Of a DNA stretch of 64,000 nt, positions 16,376 to 24,453 are shown piece by piece (position 1 is the first letter of the stretch; the number at the start of each line of letters is the position of its first letter). The notes beneath the pieces were generated by a model. The model saw only the letters and a list, made by a program, of their open reading frames with translations. It was not told where the DNA came from and ran no database searches. Position numbers and translations under genes: made by a program. Source of the stretch: Alphaproteobacteria bacterium (lineage in GTDB: Bacteria; Pseudomonadota; Alphaproteobacteria; UBA9655); contig JAGONT010000005.1 of the NCBI GenBank assembly GCA_017992885.1, positions 43,034-107,033 of the forward strand. Reading direction: 5' to 3'.

Positions 16376-16531
16376 ATAATGATAGAAACTGCGATGGTGT
16401 TAAACCGTAAAAAGTCCATCATTTAAGTGTTGCTCATCCTTGAGTTGTGAAGCAAAAATATCTTTATACTTTTATACATAGGTATGAGGCCAAAATTTGT
16501 CAATAATATTCCAAATGCAGTGAGGGGAGAG

Positions 16532-16624
16532 ATGAATACAATTCATATTATATATGAAAAAGCAGGATTTAAAAAGGGTAAAGAAGCAGAAGTTACATGG
16601 ATGATGAGGAAGAAAAACTTATGA
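16532..16624 (+). pseudogene. 3' tail of an AAC(6')-like acetyltransferase gene
   Basis: The frame reads IIYEKAGFKKGKEAEVTWMM and RKKNL followed by TGA, matching the last residues of the AAC(6')-like protein at 1576-2112 (AYEKAGFKKIK ... MVREKNL). As in that locus, its stop overlaps the ATG of the following GNAT gene by 4 bases. The upstream gene body is missing, so this is the scar of a deleted paralogue. Confidence 0.75.
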
Positions 16625-17046
16625 GTTCTCTTTCATTTATAACGACATCAAACCCTGAATGGGACAAGAGAGTGGTCTCTGGGCTACGCAATGAATGTGA
16701 GGTCTTAACAGGCATAAAGGAAGATTTTCAAACCTATAGCCTTTATGTCAAAAGTAGAGAAATTTTTGCAGGTGCCATAAGCGTTGAACAACACGGGAAT
16801 ATCTTGTGGATTGATTCGCTTTGGATTGAACCTCACTTTAGAAAGCAAGGCATTGGAAAGATGCTTATTGAAAAAGTTCTCCTTTTGCCCGCTCAACATA
16901 AGGTCAAAGAAGTGCAGCTCAATACGTATTTTAAAGAAGCCCATGATTTCTTTTTGAACTGTGGCTTTGAAGATGTGGCGATAATTTCCAATTGGAAATA
17001 TGGTCTGACGTGTTATTTGATGAGGAAAAGGTGTAGGAAAAGCTAA
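16621..17046 (+). CDS. GNAT-family N-acetyltransferase
   Basis: 141 residues, complete. The acetyl-CoA loop is HFRKQGIGKMLIEKV, followed by VQLNTYFKEAHDFFLNCGFE (motif B) and a C-terminal NWKYGLTCYLMRKR strand. The ATG at 16621 is chosen because it is coupled (ATGA) to the upstream relic and has AGGAAG 8 bases upstream; an earlier ATG at 16597 lies inside the relic. Its N-terminal half was the donor for, or shares ancestry with, the chimera at 2109-2426. It lies 21 bases before the Bcr/CflA-type transporter gene, probably in one transcript. Confidence 0.85.
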   Translation: MSSLSFITTSNPEWDKRVVSGLRNECEVLTGIKEDFQTYSLYVKSREIFAGAISVEQHGNILWIDSLWIEPHFRKQGIGKMLIEKVLLLPAQHKVKEVQLNTYFKEAHDFFLNCGFEDVAIISNWKYGLTCYLMRKRCRKS

Positions 17047-17067
17047 GAGGAGTTATATTTTAAGACA

Positions 17068-18264
17068 ATGAAGCAAGCCTTTGCTAAGAGCATGGTTTTA
17101 GCGACCATCATTCTTATGGATATATTATCAGGTATGGAGTTCGATCTCTTTGTACCGAGTTTTCCTGAACTGCAAAGCCAGTTTAGCCTATCCCCATTTT
17201 GGGTTGAGGCCTTGTTATCAGTCAATTTTGCAGGGTATTGTTTGAGCCTGTTCTTTGTTGGGGGGATGGCTGATTACTATGGCCGTAAACCAATCATATT
17301 GGTTGGCCTCATGACTTTTATCATTGGCACTCTCCTTTGTTTATGGGCACCATCCTATTCATTTCTTCTTGTTGGCCGGTTTCTCCAAGGCTTAGGAATA
17401 GCAGCACCTGCGATCCTCAGCTTTGTAATTATCGCCGACGCCTATCCCCTTAAGAAGCAGCAGTCCTTATTTGGGATACTGAATGGGTTATTGAATTTCG
17501 CGGCCGGTGCTGCTCCCGTCCTTGGGAGCTATATCACCCTCTATTTCCATTGGCAGGGTAACTTTATAGCACTTTTATGTTTAGGACTGACGGCGTTTAT
17601 GATGTCCATGCTTTTTATTCCTGCTCACAAACTGCCGGAGCATAAGGCAGCTCTCTCATTGAGAGGATATATCCCTATAGTTCAATCAAAACCCCTGATG
17701 CTTTTGATAATGCATATCGTCTTTAGTTTTGTGCCCTATTGGGTCTTCGTTGGGATGTCTCCTTTGTTATATATGGAAGATTTAGGGGTAAGCCTCGCCC
17801 ATTTTGGTTATTATCAAGGAGCATTGGCCTTTGTATTTGGGCTTGGGAGCATACTCTTTGGCCTGATTGTCAATAGGTATGACCAGAAGAAAATGCTATA
17901 CGTTTCAGCTTACATTTTAATGGCGGGCTTAATGAGTATAGCTGTGGCCACTTTTCTAAATAGTCCTAACCCACTCTTTATTACGCTCGCCTTTCTTCCC
18001 TTTATTATTGCTGGAATTTTCTCAAGTGCGATACTTCAGCCCCTGTGTCTAAACTTTATGCCACAAGCAAAGGGGCGGGTATCAGCAATTCTCCAAGGGG
18101 GTCGTCTTATCTTCGCGGCACTTAGTCTTCAGCTTGCTGGCTATTTTTACCAGGGATCATTTCGAAGTATCGGGATTATTATTTCTGTCTTCATTCTTCT
18201 TACGATCATAACCTTATTTTTTGTCATTAAAAATCGTGAACTTATGCAGTTCTCGCGGGAATAA
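17068..18264 (+). CDS. Bcr/CflA-type multidrug MFS efflux transporter
   Basis: 398 residues, 12 predicted TM segments. The sequence has the DHA1-family motif A GGMADYYGRKPIILVG, motif GRFLQGLGIAAPA in helix 4-5 and the early acidic LSGMEFDLFVPSFPELQ segment typical of Bcr/CflA proton-drug antiporters. An AGGAG ribosome binding site precedes the ATG. Together with the preceding GNAT it makes a modify-and-export pair in the resistance-like region. The drug range cannot be predicted. Confidence 0.85.
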   Translation: MKQAFAKSMVLATIILMDILSGMEFDLFVPSFPELQSQFSLSPFWVEALLSVNFAGYCLSLFFVGGMADYYGRKPIILVGLMTFIIGTLLCLWAPSYSFLLVGRFLQGLGIAAPAILSFVIIADAYPLKKQQSLFGILNGLLNFAAGAAPVLGSYITLYFHWQGNFIALLCLGLTAFMMSMLFIPAHKLPEHKAALSLRGYIPIVQSKPLMLLIMHIVFSFVPYWVFVGMSPLLYMEDLGVSLAHFGYYQGALAFVFGLGSILFGLIVNRYDQKKMLYVSAYILMAGLMSIAVATFLNSPNPLFITLAFLPFIIAGIFSSAILQPLCLNFMPQAKGRVSAILQGGRLIFAALSLQLAGYFYQGSFRSIGIIISVFILLTIITLFFVIKNRELMQFSRE

Positions 18265-18320
18265 TAAACTGTTATTTTCAAACCAGAGGATAAACCTTTT
18301 CTGCTAAACCTAAGAAGAAT

Positions 18321-19241
18321 TTAATGTCCCTTGATAATCTTCTCTGATGCCTTATATTCGGCGAGGACTTCGTCAATCGAACGTTTCGCAATACGCGCAA
18401 GTATAAGATTGCTCTCCTGATAGTAATCGAAGGCGATTAACCCGAAAGAGAGGGCCCACCCTCGGCCTCGCGCCCAAGTGGCGTCGTCGACTGCTAATGC
18501 GGAACGGAAGACCTCCCGTGCTTCGGCAGAGAGAAACGTCCACGCGACGAGCAGGTCACATGCAGGATCTCCTACCCCAAGACCTCCAAAATCAATAACT
18601 GCGCTCAACCGGCCATCGTGAATCAACAAGTTCGTTGGAATGAGATCTCCATGGATCCAACAGGGTGGGTCGCCCCACGCTGGAGCTTCTAGGGAGCACT
18701 TCCAAACCTCGACCACAAGATCCGTGTCGAACTTAGCATGAAGGGAGGCAATCGCAGCACGCGTCTCACCGTCACGCATGGCGAGCGGCTCACCCCTGAA
18801 AAAGTTGTGTTTTCCAGGAGAGGGGCCATCCATTGGATCAATCTGATGAAGAGCAAGGAGAAATTCAGCTAAGGCAACAGCGGTCTGATGGGCATCGGCA
18901 ACGGGCGTAATACTCGCGTCCTTGCCCACTAGCCACGGGTAGACCGACCAATGCCAGGGATATCCCTCGCCAGGCGTCCCTGCTGCAAGTGGATAGGGGA
19001 TGGAAAGTGGCAGAAATGGAGCGATCCTTGGCAACCACCGTTGTTCCTTGTCAACTTGCTCGGAAGCGGAGGGCGTCCGTGGCAGCCGCACAACCCTTTC
19101 GTCACCGAGCCGGTATAGTGTGTGGGACGTCCCAGCAGATTTAACCGGCTTGATTGGGAGGTCTGCCCATTGGGGGAACTGTGTGGCGATCAGACGGCGT
19201 ACCAGAGAGACATCGATGTGAACTTTATCAGTGTTGGGCAT
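18321..19241 (-). CDS. Aminoglycoside phosphotransferase-like kinase
   Basis: 306 residues. The catalytic loop CWIHGDLIPTNLLI and metal loop SAVIDFGGLGVGDPACDLLV are canonical for the APH family, and the N-terminal RRLIATQFPQWADLPIKPVK plus HTLYRLGDERVVRLPRTP give the nucleotide-binding lobe. This looks like an intact enzyme for phosphorylating an aminoglycoside or similar sugar. The gene is visibly richer in G and C than its neighbours, suggesting recent acquisition. A truncated copy of its first ~35 codons lies 500 bp upstream (19743-19868). Confidence 0.85.
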   Translation of the reverse strand: MPNTDKVHIDVSLVRRLIATQFPQWADLPIKPVKSAGTSHTLYRLGDERVVRLPRTPSASEQVDKEQRWLPRIAPFLPLSIPYPLAAGTPGEGYPWHWSVYPWLVGKDASITPVADAHQTAVALAEFLLALHQIDPMDGPSPGKHNFFRGEPLAMRDGETRAAIASLHAKFDTDLVVEVWKCSLEAPAWGDPPCWIHGDLIPTNLLIHDGRLSAVIDFGGLGVGDPACDLLVAWTFLSAEAREVFRSALAVDDATWARGRGWALSFGLIAFDYYQESNLILARIAKRSIDEVLAEYKASEKIIKGH

Positions 19242-19284
19242 TACTGTTTTCTTTTTAAAACTTGAGTGGTGGGCACGCTTAATC

Positions 19285-19746
19285 TCACATCATACTCTGA
19301 AATGCATTGTTTTTAGGCGATTTTAGCCAATCTGGAAGGAGAGTTTTTAAAGGTTCTGGGCGGAAGTCAATGGAGTCAATTTCACGAAGGGGAACCCATA
19401 CAAGTTCAATATGATCTTCCAGACTAGCTAATGCGTTTTGAACTTTTAAATCATCTGATTCTGCTTCAAAAAAGAAATTGTATTCATGGTTATGACAGAT
19501 GCTGCTATGACCGGGTTCAAAGCTATACTCAAGACATCCCAGAAATTTTTTAATCGTACAAAGTGAGCCACTTTCTTCGAGAAGCTCTCGAATCACTGCC
19601 GCTTCAGCACTTTCTCCATGTTCGATATGGCCCCCGGGAAGAAAATAAAAACGAATAGGAAGATCACGCGTTTTACAAACCAAAAGATGCTCCTGGTCCA
19701 AAATAACTGCCCGAGAGAGAACATGAATGGTGTTTTTATGGCTCAT
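19285..19746 (-). CDS. NUDIX hydrolase
   Basis: About 153 residues with a full NUDIX box GGHIEHGESAEAAVIRELLE followed by ESG. The preferred start, ATG at 19746, overlaps the stop of the truncated APH fragment as ATGA; in-frame ATGs at 19758 and 19797 lie within that fragment. After the box, the segment HNHEYNFFFEAE and a C-terminal DSIDFRPEPLKTLL are typical of small-molecule pyrophosphatases. It now depends on the leader of the APH relic for translation. Confidence 0.85.
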   Translation of the reverse strand: MSHKNTIHVLSRAVILDQEHLLVCKTRDLPIRFYFLPGGHIEHGESAEAAVIRELLEESGSLCTIKKFLGCLEYSFEPGHSSICHNHEYNFFFEAESDDLKVQNALASLEDHIELVWVPLREIDSIDFRPEPLKTLLPDWLKSPKNNAFQSMM

Positions 19747-19868
19747 GTTTTTTCCCATCCACCGAGTTTGACTGGCTTGATTGAGAGATCTGTCCATTGC
19801 GGAAATTGCGTGGCGATCAGACGACGTACGAGGGTAACATCAATATGAACTTTTTCAGGGTTTGACAT
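19743..19868 (-). pseudogene. Truncated 5' copy of the APH-like gene
   Basis: 41 codons reading MSNPEKVHIDVTLVRRLIAT, QFPQWTDLSIKPVK, nearly identical to the first 34 residues of the intact protein at 18321-19241. After KPVK it diverges and stops. Its stop codon overlaps the NUDIX start. It is the remainder of a second APH gene, most of which has been deleted. The ~180 bases upstream (19869-20050) hold an open but unrecognised stretch. Confidence 0.8.
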
Positions 19869-20050
19869 TGGTAATATACTCTCTTGAGCAGTGGCTAAAA
19901 AAGACGATGATCCATCCTCTTTTATACCTCTTAACGCTTTCTTGTGCCAGTCGTTATGTGGCTCCTTAAAGCTAAGTCTCCTCCTAATGAACGGCTCCAC
20001 AGATCTAGCTCCGTAGTCTAAAGGCAGTGGATAAGTTATGCTTGCCTTAT

Positions 20051-20602
20051 CTATAAGGTTTGTGTTGTAAAGACGTAGCAGGCTTCTTGATACTTTTTAT
20101 CTCCGATGAGTATGGCCATCTCCCCTATGACCTTTCCTCCTTCACTTTCGTAAAAATGTATGGCCCGGTGGTTGTCAGCCAAAACCCACGTTATAAAAGA
20201 ATTGACTTCGTGCTGGCTAAACCACAGACGGCATTTGTTAAAGAAGGCCTTCCCAAGATCCTTTCCCTTATGTTCTTCTAAAAGATAAATGGCGTATACC
20301 TCACCAACGTTATCATCTTTATCATTCAAAAGGGGATGATCGATACGCGATTCAGGGCGTATCGGACCAAACCCTGCAAAGCCGATAATTTGTTCATCAA
20401 GTAATGCCACGAATTGCTGCGTTTTTTTGGACTGCAATATTTTCGTCCATGAAGCCAGACGTTGATCGTAGTTGATATTATCTAGAAAAGATTGATCAAT
20501 AATTCCTGCATAGCTCGTTTGCCAGGATTTAACATGAACGAATGCAATGCCCTCGGCATCAGATTCGGTCGCTTCTCGAAAGAGATAACGTGAAGAACTC
20601 AT
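20051..20602 (-). CDS. GNAT-family N-acetyltransferase
   Basis: 183 residues. The domain begins YLFREATESDAEGIAFVHVK, typical of the PhnO/RimI-like group, has the acetyl-CoA loop region VYAIYLLEEHKGKDLGKAFF (E-H-K-G-K-D-L-G) and motif B ADNHRAIHFYESEGGK. Probably functional. Cytoplasmic, substrate unknown. It is the last of the acetyltransferases in the resistance-like region. Confidence 0.85.
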   Translation of the reverse strand: MSSSRYLFREATESDAEGIAFVHVKSWQTSYAGIIDQSFLDNINYDQRLASWTKILQSKKTQQFVALLDEQIIGFAGFGPIRPESRIDHPLLNDKDDNVGEVYAIYLLEEHKGKDLGKAFFNKCRLWFSQHEVNSFITWVLADNHRAIHFYESEGGKVIGEMAILIGDKKYQEACYVFTTQTL

Positions 20603-20812
20603 GAAGGTTTATTCCTTACATATTCCCTATTAAGAAATATCAGCATATCTTCTCGGTTTTGAAGACACATTTTCATATGCTTAAAAATCCTTATAGCGAT
20701 TATTAAAAAAATCCCACGAAGTTGCATCAGTCCTAAATTCATGTTCTGAGGCCCCCTCAATGCGTTTGTTTAAGGCTTTTTCCTTTTCGCTCGAATTGAG
20801 GAACTCTTGCCA
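20603..20812. other. Junction between the resistance-like region and the tandem duplication
   Basis: I see no gene, RNA or terminator here. The recognisable duplicated leader begins at about 20813. Confidence 0.4.
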
Positions 20813-21129
20813 TTGCTATCGGCGCAATCCAGAATGAGACTTCTTCTTAAATTATTTTTTGTCAATGGTATGATTCGCAAAAAAAAATCCTCCTCTGTTG
20901 AAAACCACCCCCGTTTTCTACTAGAAATTATAAATATCAAGTAAAATAGCCAGCTGAAGACTTTTCACAATTGGCATTGATTTCATTTTTGAAAAACTCC
21001 CCCTTTAAAGAATTGATTTTTGAAAAAAAATGGTCTCTACTCAAGGCGAAAGTATGCAAGTGAGTGGTTGTCCATTTCTTTTCTAGGGGTTATTCCAGGG
21101 AATAGACCCAACAGATAGGTCTCTTTAGG

Positions 21130-23817
21130 GTGAAAACATTTATTCAAACCATTGACTGGCATGACGCCTTTCGCTTGCTGAAGAAGAGTTTAGCGTCTCT
21201 GCTCATCTTTTCTCTGCTTGCCAGCGATATCGCCAAGGCAATGGAGGAGGAGGGATCAAAGTACACAGCTGCTGTTCTTAAGACAGACGATGAAGATCTT
21301 GACAAGAACCCCCCTTCCTTTGTCGTAGATGGTGATTTACTTCCACATTCTCTCGAAGATCAAGATGACAAGAGAAGTCCCCAGATATCATCGCCTCTGC
21401 CTGTGGAAGACGATTCGCTTCAAAGTCCTAAAAAGAAGCCCTCGTCCCTTCTCAAATCAGGGGGCATGAACGATGAGGAAGATGAGTTTGATGTAAGGGG
21501 GGATAGCGACTCTTCTTTGATCATTGTTTTGGATAGTAGCAGCGTTGAAAATAGCGTTGATAATCAAAACGCCGCAAAGCGGAGAGACAAACGGTCTGCC
21601 GCTCAGCAACAGCTGGGTTTTCCGAATGAAAGAACCCGTCTTTTAAGCACATCCATTAACGGGGAAGATTTTGACGGGTATATGGCTCGAGAATTTGTTG
21701 ATCTGGGAAATATAGGTCCAAATTCAACGGAAGCTCTCAATCTCCCTCCGGAAACTTCTTCGTGGTGGCAAAAATTTAGATCATGGAAAAGTGGCAGAAC
21801 CTGGTTTCCGCAAAAAACGCCTTACACTCTTGAAAGTCCGGAAACGCGCTGGCTACAAGCTTTTCGTCATCAAGGTCACGGCAGCTCAGAAGATGAAGAA
21901 GAACTTATGGGAGATCGGTTGCCTTCCCTGCCCGAAGATCTTAGATCTGGGAGTGATGACGTCGACCTTGAAAGCTCTGACAGTTCTAGGAACACTTTTG
22001 CAGGGGGGGCCCCTGAGAAAAAGCTCCTTGCTCTTCCCCTAGAAGATCGCAACCCCAACTTGCTTCTCCTCTCTGAGAGCTCAGAGGAGGATAGTGATTC
22101 TCTTGGTGATGAGGGTGGTTCTCCTCAATCCACACACAGCCCTGTTTTTCATGATTTGGCTCAAGCAATACCCTTAAAACTCAGCAAAAAACCTCTATTC
22201 GCCGAGGAGGATGTCAAAAAATTTGACCCTTCTTCGGCTTACAGTCCTCTTGATGATGAAGATATTGAGGCTGGTGGACCGTCAGCTTGGGCAACCTTTA
22301 AAAGCAAGCTTACCAAATTCTTTAGTGAGCTTCCTCCTAAAGCCAAAGCCAAACTTAAGCGCTTTCACGATCAATTTATTGATAAAAAATGGACCGTTGG
22401 AGGTGTAGTTGGGGGACTGATTGGAACAGGTATTGCTATTGTGTACTCAAATGCGATGACAGCTGTCTATGGTGATGGGCTTTGGTATCTCGAACAAACC
22501 TATGAGTGGCCCTGGCTTTATAATATGTTTAACGGTGCGCCAACTCTGTGGGCCCTCGTTGGATATATCTTTATAACTCTGTTACCTGATGCGACACCTC
22601 GGAATATAGAATCGTGCCAACTAGCTCTTCGTGATTGGGGGGAGAAATGGCAACATAAAGGACGAAACTTACTCCTACTTGGAGCCTGTTTTTTGCCCTC
22701 TCTCATTGAACCTTTTTATGTGCTTCAAGTGGAAGTTAATAATATGCATGTTACCGGTGACAGTGGATTAGATAATCAATATGCTCGCTTTGCATTGATC
22801 TCTTGCCCTGCTTTATTCTTTGACAGCTATTTCTCTAACATACGATTAGCAGCCAATGGCCTGGACAGCCTTAAAGCCGGCTATGCTAATTTTAAATCTT
22901 TCATGAGCAGACACCTTTTCCATCAAGCGCGTCAGGTCCTGCCCTCCTCAGAAGTCAATCGCCAAGCTCTTGGAAAATCCTTGGATAATGTCAGCAAATA
23001 TTTTGAGCAAGCACCTGATGAGCACATTACAGAGATTTATGCTAACCTCCTCCAGATTCAGCAAAGCGATGCTCCAGAGGAGGCTCATAAAGTCTTGCTC
23101 GCCATCAGCTATCTTGTATCCCTAGGAGAAGAAGTGATTGAGGGCCAAAAGGCTAAAAAATCTTATTATACGCTTCTTGCTGATATCCTCAATTGGGGAT
23201 CCTTAACCGCTGGATCTGTCGCTCGTGGAGTCGTTTTATATTTTATTTTCTCAAGTATTTTGGGATATTTTATGCCCGATGGTTGGGCTGAGGCGTTAGG
23301 TGTGATCAGCGCAGCTCTGGCTTATGCTCCTCGCACTTTGTTAGAGTACAAAGGAATGGATGGATTTTTCAACCACTACCTTCGTGAGGAAACGCCCACG
23401 GGTCATTCCAGCTATGGAAAAGTACGGGCAGTAGCTAAATCAGGAGCTTTATGGCAAGGCCTCTTTTTTAGCCTTCCCTTAGCTGTTTTAACCTTACAAG
23501 TTAATCAGACTCTTCTTAGCGGAAGCCCCTGGTTTCTTCTCACTTCTGTTCCTTTTGTTTTCACCGAAGTTGCAGCGCAAACCACCAGCTTTCACACCAC
23601 TTATACTCAGCAAACCACTTCTGCTTTAATCACCCTTCACAACAAGGGTACCCGCAAATGTCAGGGAAAAGACCTAAGCATCAGTTATAAGCGGGATCTG
23701 CTCGTCCAATTAGCCTTACAAGCTCAAAAAGACATTAAGGAGTGGTCCTCAGATTTAATTGACACAGTAAGGATGAGTGTAAGCCTACCACAGAATCTTG
23801 AGCGTGACCCTATTTAA
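21130..23817 (+). CDS. Large secreted/membrane protein, duplicated family (paralogue 1), unknown function
   Basis: 895 residues, GTG start aligned with the second copy. Residues ~15-38 are a signal-like hydrophobic segment (LLIFSLLASDIAKAM then EEE). Residues ~40-420 are low-complexity, Ser/Asp/Glu/Pro-rich and probably disordered, with one W-rich block (SSWWQKFRSWKSGRTWFPQK). Residues ~425-800 hold six to eight hydrophobic segments (VGGVVGGLIGTGIAIVY, LWALVGYIFITLLP, LYFIFSSILGYFM, LFFSLPLAVLTLQV), separated by a helical soluble stretch (VNRQALGKSLDNVSKYFEQA). No known family recognised. A strong hairpin terminator follows. A role at the envelope or in the host is inference. Confidence 0.7.
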   Translation: MKTFIQTIDWHDAFRLLKKSLASLLIFSLLASDIAKAMEEEGSKYTAAVLKTDDEDLDKNPPSFVVDGDLLPHSLEDQDDKRSPQISSPLPVEDDSLQSPKKKPSSLLKSGGMNDEEDEFDVRGDSDSSLIIVLDSSSVENSVDNQNAAKRRDKRSAAQQQLGFPNERTRLLSTSINGEDFDGYMAREFVDLGNIGPNSTEALNLPPETSSWWQKFRSWKSGRTWFPQKTPYTLESPETRWLQAFRHQGHGSSEDEEELMGDRLPSLPEDLRSGSDDVDLESSDSSRNTFAGGAPEKKLLALPLEDRNPNLLLLSESSEEDSDSLGDEGGSPQSTHSPVFHDLAQAIPLKLSKKPLFAEEDVKKFDPSSAYSPLDDEDIEAGGPSAWATFKSKLTKFFSELPPKAKAKLKRFHDQFIDKKWTVGGVVGGLIGTGIAIVYSNAMTAVYGDGLWYLEQTYEWPWLYNMFNGAPTLWALVGYIFITLLPDATPRNIESCQLALRDWGEKWQHKGRNLLLLGACFLPSLIEPFYVLQVEVNNMHVTGDSGLDNQYARFALISCPALFFDSYFSNIRLAANGLDSLKAGYANFKSFMSRHLFHQARQVLPSSEVNRQALGKSLDNVSKYFEQAPDEHITEIYANLLQIQQSDAPEEAHKVLLAISYLVSLGEEVIEGQKAKKSYYTLLADILNWGSLTAGSVARGVVLYFIFSSILGYFMPDGWAEALGVISAALAYAPRTLLEYKGMDGFFNHYLREETPTGHSSYGKVRAVAKSGALWQGLFFSLPLAVLTLQVNQTLLSGSPWFLLTSVPFVFTEVAAQTTSFHTTYTQQTTSALITLHNKGTRKCQGKDLSISYKRDLLVQLALQAQKDIKEWSSDLIDTVRMSVSLPQNLERDPI

Positions 23818-23820
23818 GAA

Positions 23821-23848
23821 AAAAAGTCCCTTAGAGAAGGGACTTTTT
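23821..23848. terminator. Bidirectional rho-independent terminator
   Basis: AAAAAGTCCCTT-AGAG-AAGGGACTTTTT is a perfect stem with A and T runs on either side, so it can end transcription from both directions: the 895-aa gene on the plus strand and the former small gene on the minus strand. Confidence 0.9.
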
Positions 23849-23879
23849 GAAAGTGGAACTAATAACAGATAATCTTAAT

Positions 23880-24110
23880 TTCAAGGAGAACCACAAGGCA
23901 TTCCAAAGCTACACGATTCGCTGCTATCTGGATGCTTGTCAACGACAGAATCTTTATTTACACCCAAATGTTCCCATGTGGGTGTTAACCGTATGGGTGG
24001 CTGCAAAATCACCTTCGGTTGGCTTTGTCACAGCGTTGTGGGTAGCCGACGCAGTGGAGGTAAATTCCTTATGCTGGGTTGTCGCCTGGGTTCCTCCGTT
24101 TAAGGATGGA
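23880..24110 (-). pseudogene. Broken copy of the small secreted-protein gene
   Basis: The minus strand reads THNAVTKPTEGDFAATHTVN and THMGTFG, closely matching the intact protein at 27595-27858. An extra G then shifts the frame (in the other frame VNKDSVVDKHPDSSESCSF continues the match), and the 5' end lacks the signal peptide, with stops at that position. It was duplicated with the large gene and then decayed. Confidence 0.8.
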
Positions 24111-24453
24111 TCAACTGTTTTTCAACATCAAAAGTCGTCATTGCTATTGGAGCAATCCTGAATGAGACTTTTTCTTAAATTATTTTTTGTCAATGGTATG
24201 ATTCGCAAAAAAAATCCTCTTCTGTTGAAAATCACCCCTGTTTTCTACTGGACATTCTAAATATCAAGTAAAATAGCCGGCTGAAGACTTGTCCTGATTA
24301 ACGTTGATTTCATTTTTGAAAAACCCCCGCTTTAAAGAATTGACTTTTGAAAAAAAATGATCTCTACTCAAGGCAAAAGTATTCAAGTGAGTGGTTGTCC
24401 ATTTCTTTTCTAGGGGTTATTCCAAGGAATAGACCCAACAGATAGGTCTCTTT

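Larger units (their letters stand above)
20813..24134. repeat. Tandem duplication, unit 1
   Basis: About 3.3 kb that aligns with unit 2 (24135-27858). It comprises a conserved ~320-bp leader (beginning CATTGCTAT.GG.GCAATCC.GAATGAGAC), the 895-aa gene, a terminator hairpin and the opposing small gene, which is broken in this unit. Leader and 3' coding half are strongly conserved, while the 5'-middle coding region differs by many substitutions and indels. Confidence 0.85.

Noticed and set aside
23847..24161. Plus-strand 104-codon open frame after unit 1 of the duplication
   Set aside because: It is the antisense shadow of the broken small secreted-protein gene, which matches the intact minus-strand gene at 27595-27858.
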